NCBI RefSeq assembly: GCF_012911925.1
Contig: NZ_JAAXKY010000060.1
Span: forward strand, 1-39,992
DNA length: 39,992 nt
DNA from: Pseudonocardia xinjiangensis
GTDB lineage: Bacteria > Actinomycetota > Actinomycetes > Mycobacteriales > Pseudonocardiaceae
Direction: 5' to 3'
The notes beneath the pieces were generated by a model that saw nothing but the letters and a program-made list of their open reading frames with translations, was not told the origin of the DNA and did no database searches. Each line of letters begins with the position of its first letter. Within the stretch, counting starts at the first letter, position 1. The position numbers and the translations under genes are program-made. Below are positions 37,914 through 39,992 of this stretch, piece after piece.

Positions 37914-39523
37914 GTGCCCCCACCCGCACGGTCCGCGACGCGACGTTCGACGTCCTGCGCCGCCACGGCCTGACCACGATCTTCGCCAACCCCGGCTCCA
38001 CCGAGGTGGCCTTCCTGACCGACCTGCCCGACGACGTCGACTTCGTCCTCGCGCTGCACGAGGGCTCGGTCGTCGGCATCGCCACGGGCTGGGCCACCGC
38101 CATGGACCGGCCCGCTCTCGTCAACCTGCACACGACGGCGGGCCTGGGCAACGCGGTCGGCGCGCTGGCGACCGCACGGGTCAACCGCGTGCCGCTGGTG
38201 GTGATCGTGGGCCAGCAGGACCGCCGCCACCTCGCGCTGCAGCCGTTCCTGGCCGGTGACCTGGAGGGGCTGGCCGGGCGGTACCCGGTCTGGGTCACGA
38301 CACCGGCCCGTCCGCAGGACGTGCCGGGCGCGGTGGCCCGGGCCTGGCACGAGGCGCGCGACGGCCGGGGTCCGGCGCTCGTCATCGTGCCGAGCGACGA
38401 CTGGGCGGCTCCCGCGGACGACACCCCCGTGCCCGCGCCGGTGGTGCTGCACCGCGCGTCGGCCGTGGAGCCCGCTGCCGTCGACGCACTCGCCGGCCTG
38501 CTGGTCGGGGCGGTCTCCCCGGCGCTGGTCGTGGGCGCGGACGCGGACGACCCCGCGACGTGGGCCGCCCTCGTCGCCCTCGCCGAGCGGCTGCAGTGTC
38601 CGGTCTGGCAGGAGTCGTTCGCGGCCCGGGCAGGGTTCCCGCAGGACCACCCGCAGTTCGCCGGGCACCTCCCGGCCGGCCGGGGGCGCCTGCGGCAGGC
38701 GCTCGCGGGCCACGACGTCGTGCTCGTCGTCGGCGCGCCGGTGTTCCGGCAGTACCCGTTCGAGCCCGGCCCGCTGGTCGAGGACGGCACGACGGTCGCG
38801 CTGGTCACCGACGACGTCGAGGACGCGCACCACAGCCCCGTCGACCTCGCCGTGGTGGCGGGTCCGGCGCCGGTCTGCCGGCTGCTCGCCGAACGGGTGC
38901 CACAACGCCCGCCGGCCACGACCCGTTCGGAGCGGCCGGCGCCGCCGTTGCCTCCGCAGGAGGGTGAGCCGCTGCGCGCCGCCCACGTGATGGCGGCGCT
39001 GGCCGAGCGGCTCCGGCCCGAGACGGTCGTGGTCGAGGAGACCCCGTCCAGCCGCCCCGACCTGCACCGGTTGCTGCCCGCCCGGCGCCCGCTGGGGTTC
39101 CTCAGCGCGGCGATGGGCGGGCTCGGGTTCGCGATGCCCGCGGCGATCGGCGTGCGCATGGCCCGGCCGGACGGTCCGGTGGTCGCCGTGGTGGGCGACG
39201 GGTCCTCGCTCTACGGCATCCAGTCACTGTGGAGCGCAGCCCACTACGGCTGCGGCGTGCTGTTCGTCGTGCTCGCCAACGGCCGTTACGCCGTGATGGA
39301 CCGGCTGGCCGAGCAGCACGGCGGTGGCAAGGCGCCGTGGCCCGCGTTCGAGGAGGTCAGCGTCCACGGGTTGGCGCTGGCGCTGGGCTGCCCGGCCCGG
39401 CGCGTGGACACCTACGACGACCTCGTCGAGGCCCTGGACGCCGTGGTGCCGACCCTCGCCGACCGGCGCGAACCCCTGCTCCTCGAGGTGGCGGTGACCC
39501 CGGAGCTCACGTTCCAGCCCTAG
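37910..39523 (+). CDS. mdlC: Benzoylformate decarboxylase-like ThDP enzyme
   Basis: 537-residue thiamine-diphosphate enzyme. By alignment to the recalled Pseudomonas putida enzyme, S30 (FANPGSTE), E51 (LALHEGSVVG) and H74 (VNLHTTAG) match the catalytic Ser26, Glu47 and His70. The second catalytic His (His281, in APVFRYH) is Tyr282 here (APVFRQYPFEPG). The ThDP/Mg motif is VVGDGSSLYGIQSLW through LANGRYAV. The reaction is decarboxylation of benzoylformate to benzaldehyde in mandelate catabolism; because of the His change the preferred 2-oxoacid may differ. Start ATG 37910 overlaps the transporter stop. Last gene of the IclR-AAHS-decarboxylase unit; no mandelate or benzaldehyde dehydrogenase is in the window. 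Confidence 0.87.
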   Translation: MSAPTRTVRDATFDVLRRHGLTTIFANPGSTEVAFLTDLPDDVDFVLALHEGSVVGIATGWATAMDRPALVNLHTTAGLGNAVGALATARVNRVPLVVIVGQQDRRHLALQPFLAGDLEGLAGRYPVWVTTPARPQDVPGAVARAWHEARDGRGPALVIVPSDDWAAPADDTPVPAPVVLHRASAVEPAAVDALAGLLVGAVSPALVVGADADDPATWAALVALAERLQCPVWQESFAARAGFPQDHPQFAGHLPAGRGRLRQALAGHDVVLVVGAPVFRQYPFEPGPLVEDGTTVALVTDDVEDAHHSPVDLAVVAGPAPVCRLLAERVPQRPPATTRSERPAPPLPPQEGEPLRAAHVMAALAERLRPETVVVEETPSSRPDLHRLLPARRPLGFLSAAMGGLGFAMPAAIGVRMARPDGPVVAVVGDGSSLYGIQSLWSAAHYGCGVLFVVLANGRYAVMDRLAEQHGGGKAPWPAFEEVSVHGLALALGCPARRVDTYDDLVEALDAVVPTLADRREPLLLEVAVTPELTFQP

Positions 39524-39525
39524 AG

Positions 39526-39610
39526 CGTGTATCGAAAAGTGGATCTCGGGCGTGGGTGATATCGGTTCGTGGCACGGGGAGATCTGACGGACGAGCACTG
39601 GGTCCGCTGA
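39526..39610 (+). pseudogene. IS5-type transposase end fragment
   Basis: GAGCGTGTATCGAAAAGTGG (39526-39545) looks like an IS5-type terminal inverted repeat. It is followed by a short coding relic from GTG 39569, reading VARGDLTDEHWVR and a stop at 39608-39610. The pattern RGDLTDxxW is the N-terminus of many actinobacterial IS5-group transposases. Only one end and the first thirteen codons remain. It lies right after the decarboxylase stop. Confidence 0.55.
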
Positions 39611-39642
39611 GGGGCACGCATTCGTTCGTAGAGTGCTGCGGT

Positions 39643-39992
39643 GTGGCTGCCGTAACTGCGTCCCGTCGCGTCACCCCCGTCATCGTCCTCACCGCGACCG
39701 CGGCTTTCGGGCTGCTGCTCGGCTCGGCAACGTACGGCCTGCACGGAACGACACCCCTGTTGGAGCGGGCGACCAACTCGGTGTCCACCTGGATCATCTG
39801 GACTGCCGTCGCGGGTGCGCTGATACGTGCCCGCCCGCTCGCCGCCTGGGCCGGGGCGGTGATGATGCTTGCCACCTGCGGCGGCTACTACGCGGCGTCC
39901 ACGCTCGGGGACACGTTCGGGGCCGGAGGGCTCGGAACCGCCGCCGTGTGGAGCGCGGCGGGGCTGGCCGGAGGACCGCTGCTGGGGTGGGC
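39643..39992 (+). CDS. Membrane protein, DUF6518-like (3' end outside the window)
   Basis: An open frame from GTG 39643 runs to the window edge with no stop. It reads VAAVTASRRVTPVIVLTATA, then FGLLLGSATYGL, ERATNSVSTWIIWTAVAGAL, AAWAGAVMMLATCGGYYAA, then LGDTFGAGGLGTAAVWSAAG, giving four hydrophobic helices so far. The arrangement (short loop with N-S-x-S/A-T-W before helix 2, GYY in helix 3) resembles the actinobacterial DUF6518 membrane family. Function unknown. No convincing Shine-Dalgarno is seen for this GTG. The IS5-type relic lies immediately upstream and may have replaced its promoter region. Confidence 0.65.
   Translation, partial: MAAVTASRRVTPVIVLTATAAFGLLLGSATYGLHGTTPLLERATNSVSTWIIWTAVAGALIRARPLAAWAGAVMMLATCGGYYAASTLGDTFGAGGLGTAAVWSAAGLAGGPLLGW

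Noticed and set aside
35978..39523. A 1181-residue fusion ending in the decarboxylase
   Set aside because: It reads IclR and the transporter out of frame; the decarboxylase starts at ATG 37910 with a 4-nt overlap.
1..39992. tRNA, rRNA, riboswitch or CRISPR array
   Set aside because: No T-loop/anticodon pattern, ribosomal motif, known riboswitch core or regularly spaced 28-37-nt repeat was seen on either strand; the only tandem repeat (16664-16724) has 5-bp spacers.

Overview
The window is very GC-rich with short intergenic gaps, many GTG starts and ATGA/GTGA gene overlaps. Together with a consensus actinobacterial LexA box, a DUF222-HNH (13E12-type) gene, an NDMA-type alcohol dehydrogenase, a Ddn-like (F420-type) reductase and a Corynebacterium-type ArsR, this points to an actinomycete. 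Pseudonocardia or a close relative is my best guess, but there is no rRNA, tRNA or core phylogenetic marker to fix it. I see no CRISPR array, prophage or intact insertion sequence. About 42 protein genes are supported, including two cut by the window edges, one frameshifted regulator and two transposase relics.

Layout. 1-7 kb: partial Nudix hydrolase, DUF2252 protein, an SOS-box DUF222-HNH gene, an IS481 relic, manganese catalase, a GNAT and an erythromycin-esterase homologue. 6.8-12.8 kb: cytochrome P450; a TetR gene divergent from an FAD monooxygenase with two operators between them; a DinB-like protein; then a BlaI/M56-peptidase pair facing a small operon of two unknown peptides, both promoter regions carrying the same palindrome. 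12.9-16.6 kb: SUMF1-domain protein, HIT protein, P-loop kinase, two small membrane proteins, and a Ddn-like reductase fused to hemerythrin. 16.6-19.3 kb: NDMA-type alcohol dehydrogenase next to a 22-bp tandem repeat, then an anti-sigma/ECF sigma pair. 19.4-21.9 kb: arsenic island (arsC, acr3, arsR, divergent arsI). 21.8-28.5 kb: TauE exporter and LysR, GNAT, an MFS exporter divergent from a winged-helix regulator, GrpB, a DUF559 nuclease-like gene bracketed by related inverted repeats, and a nucleotidyltransferase. 28.5-35.3 kb: hydrolase plus MBL operon, a GlxA-type AraC regulator broken by a frameshift, an FMN reductase/LLM monooxygenase pair divergent from an XRE regulator, and a SnoaL-like/SDR pair. 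35.3-39.5 kb: DoxX divergent from an IclR - AAHS transporter - benzoylformate decarboxylase operon, which reads as an aromatic-acid catabolic unit. The window closes with an IS5-type relic and a partial membrane protein.

Working together. The clearest functional units are arsenic resistance (inorganic and methylated arsenic), IclR-controlled uptake and decarboxylation of an aromatic 2-oxoacid, and regulator/target pairs with visible palindromic operators (TetR, BlaI, ArsR and winged-helix). The least understood unit is the BlaI-associated small-peptide operon at 12.3-12.75 kb. All statements rest on reading the sequence and remembered family knowledge; no database search was run.
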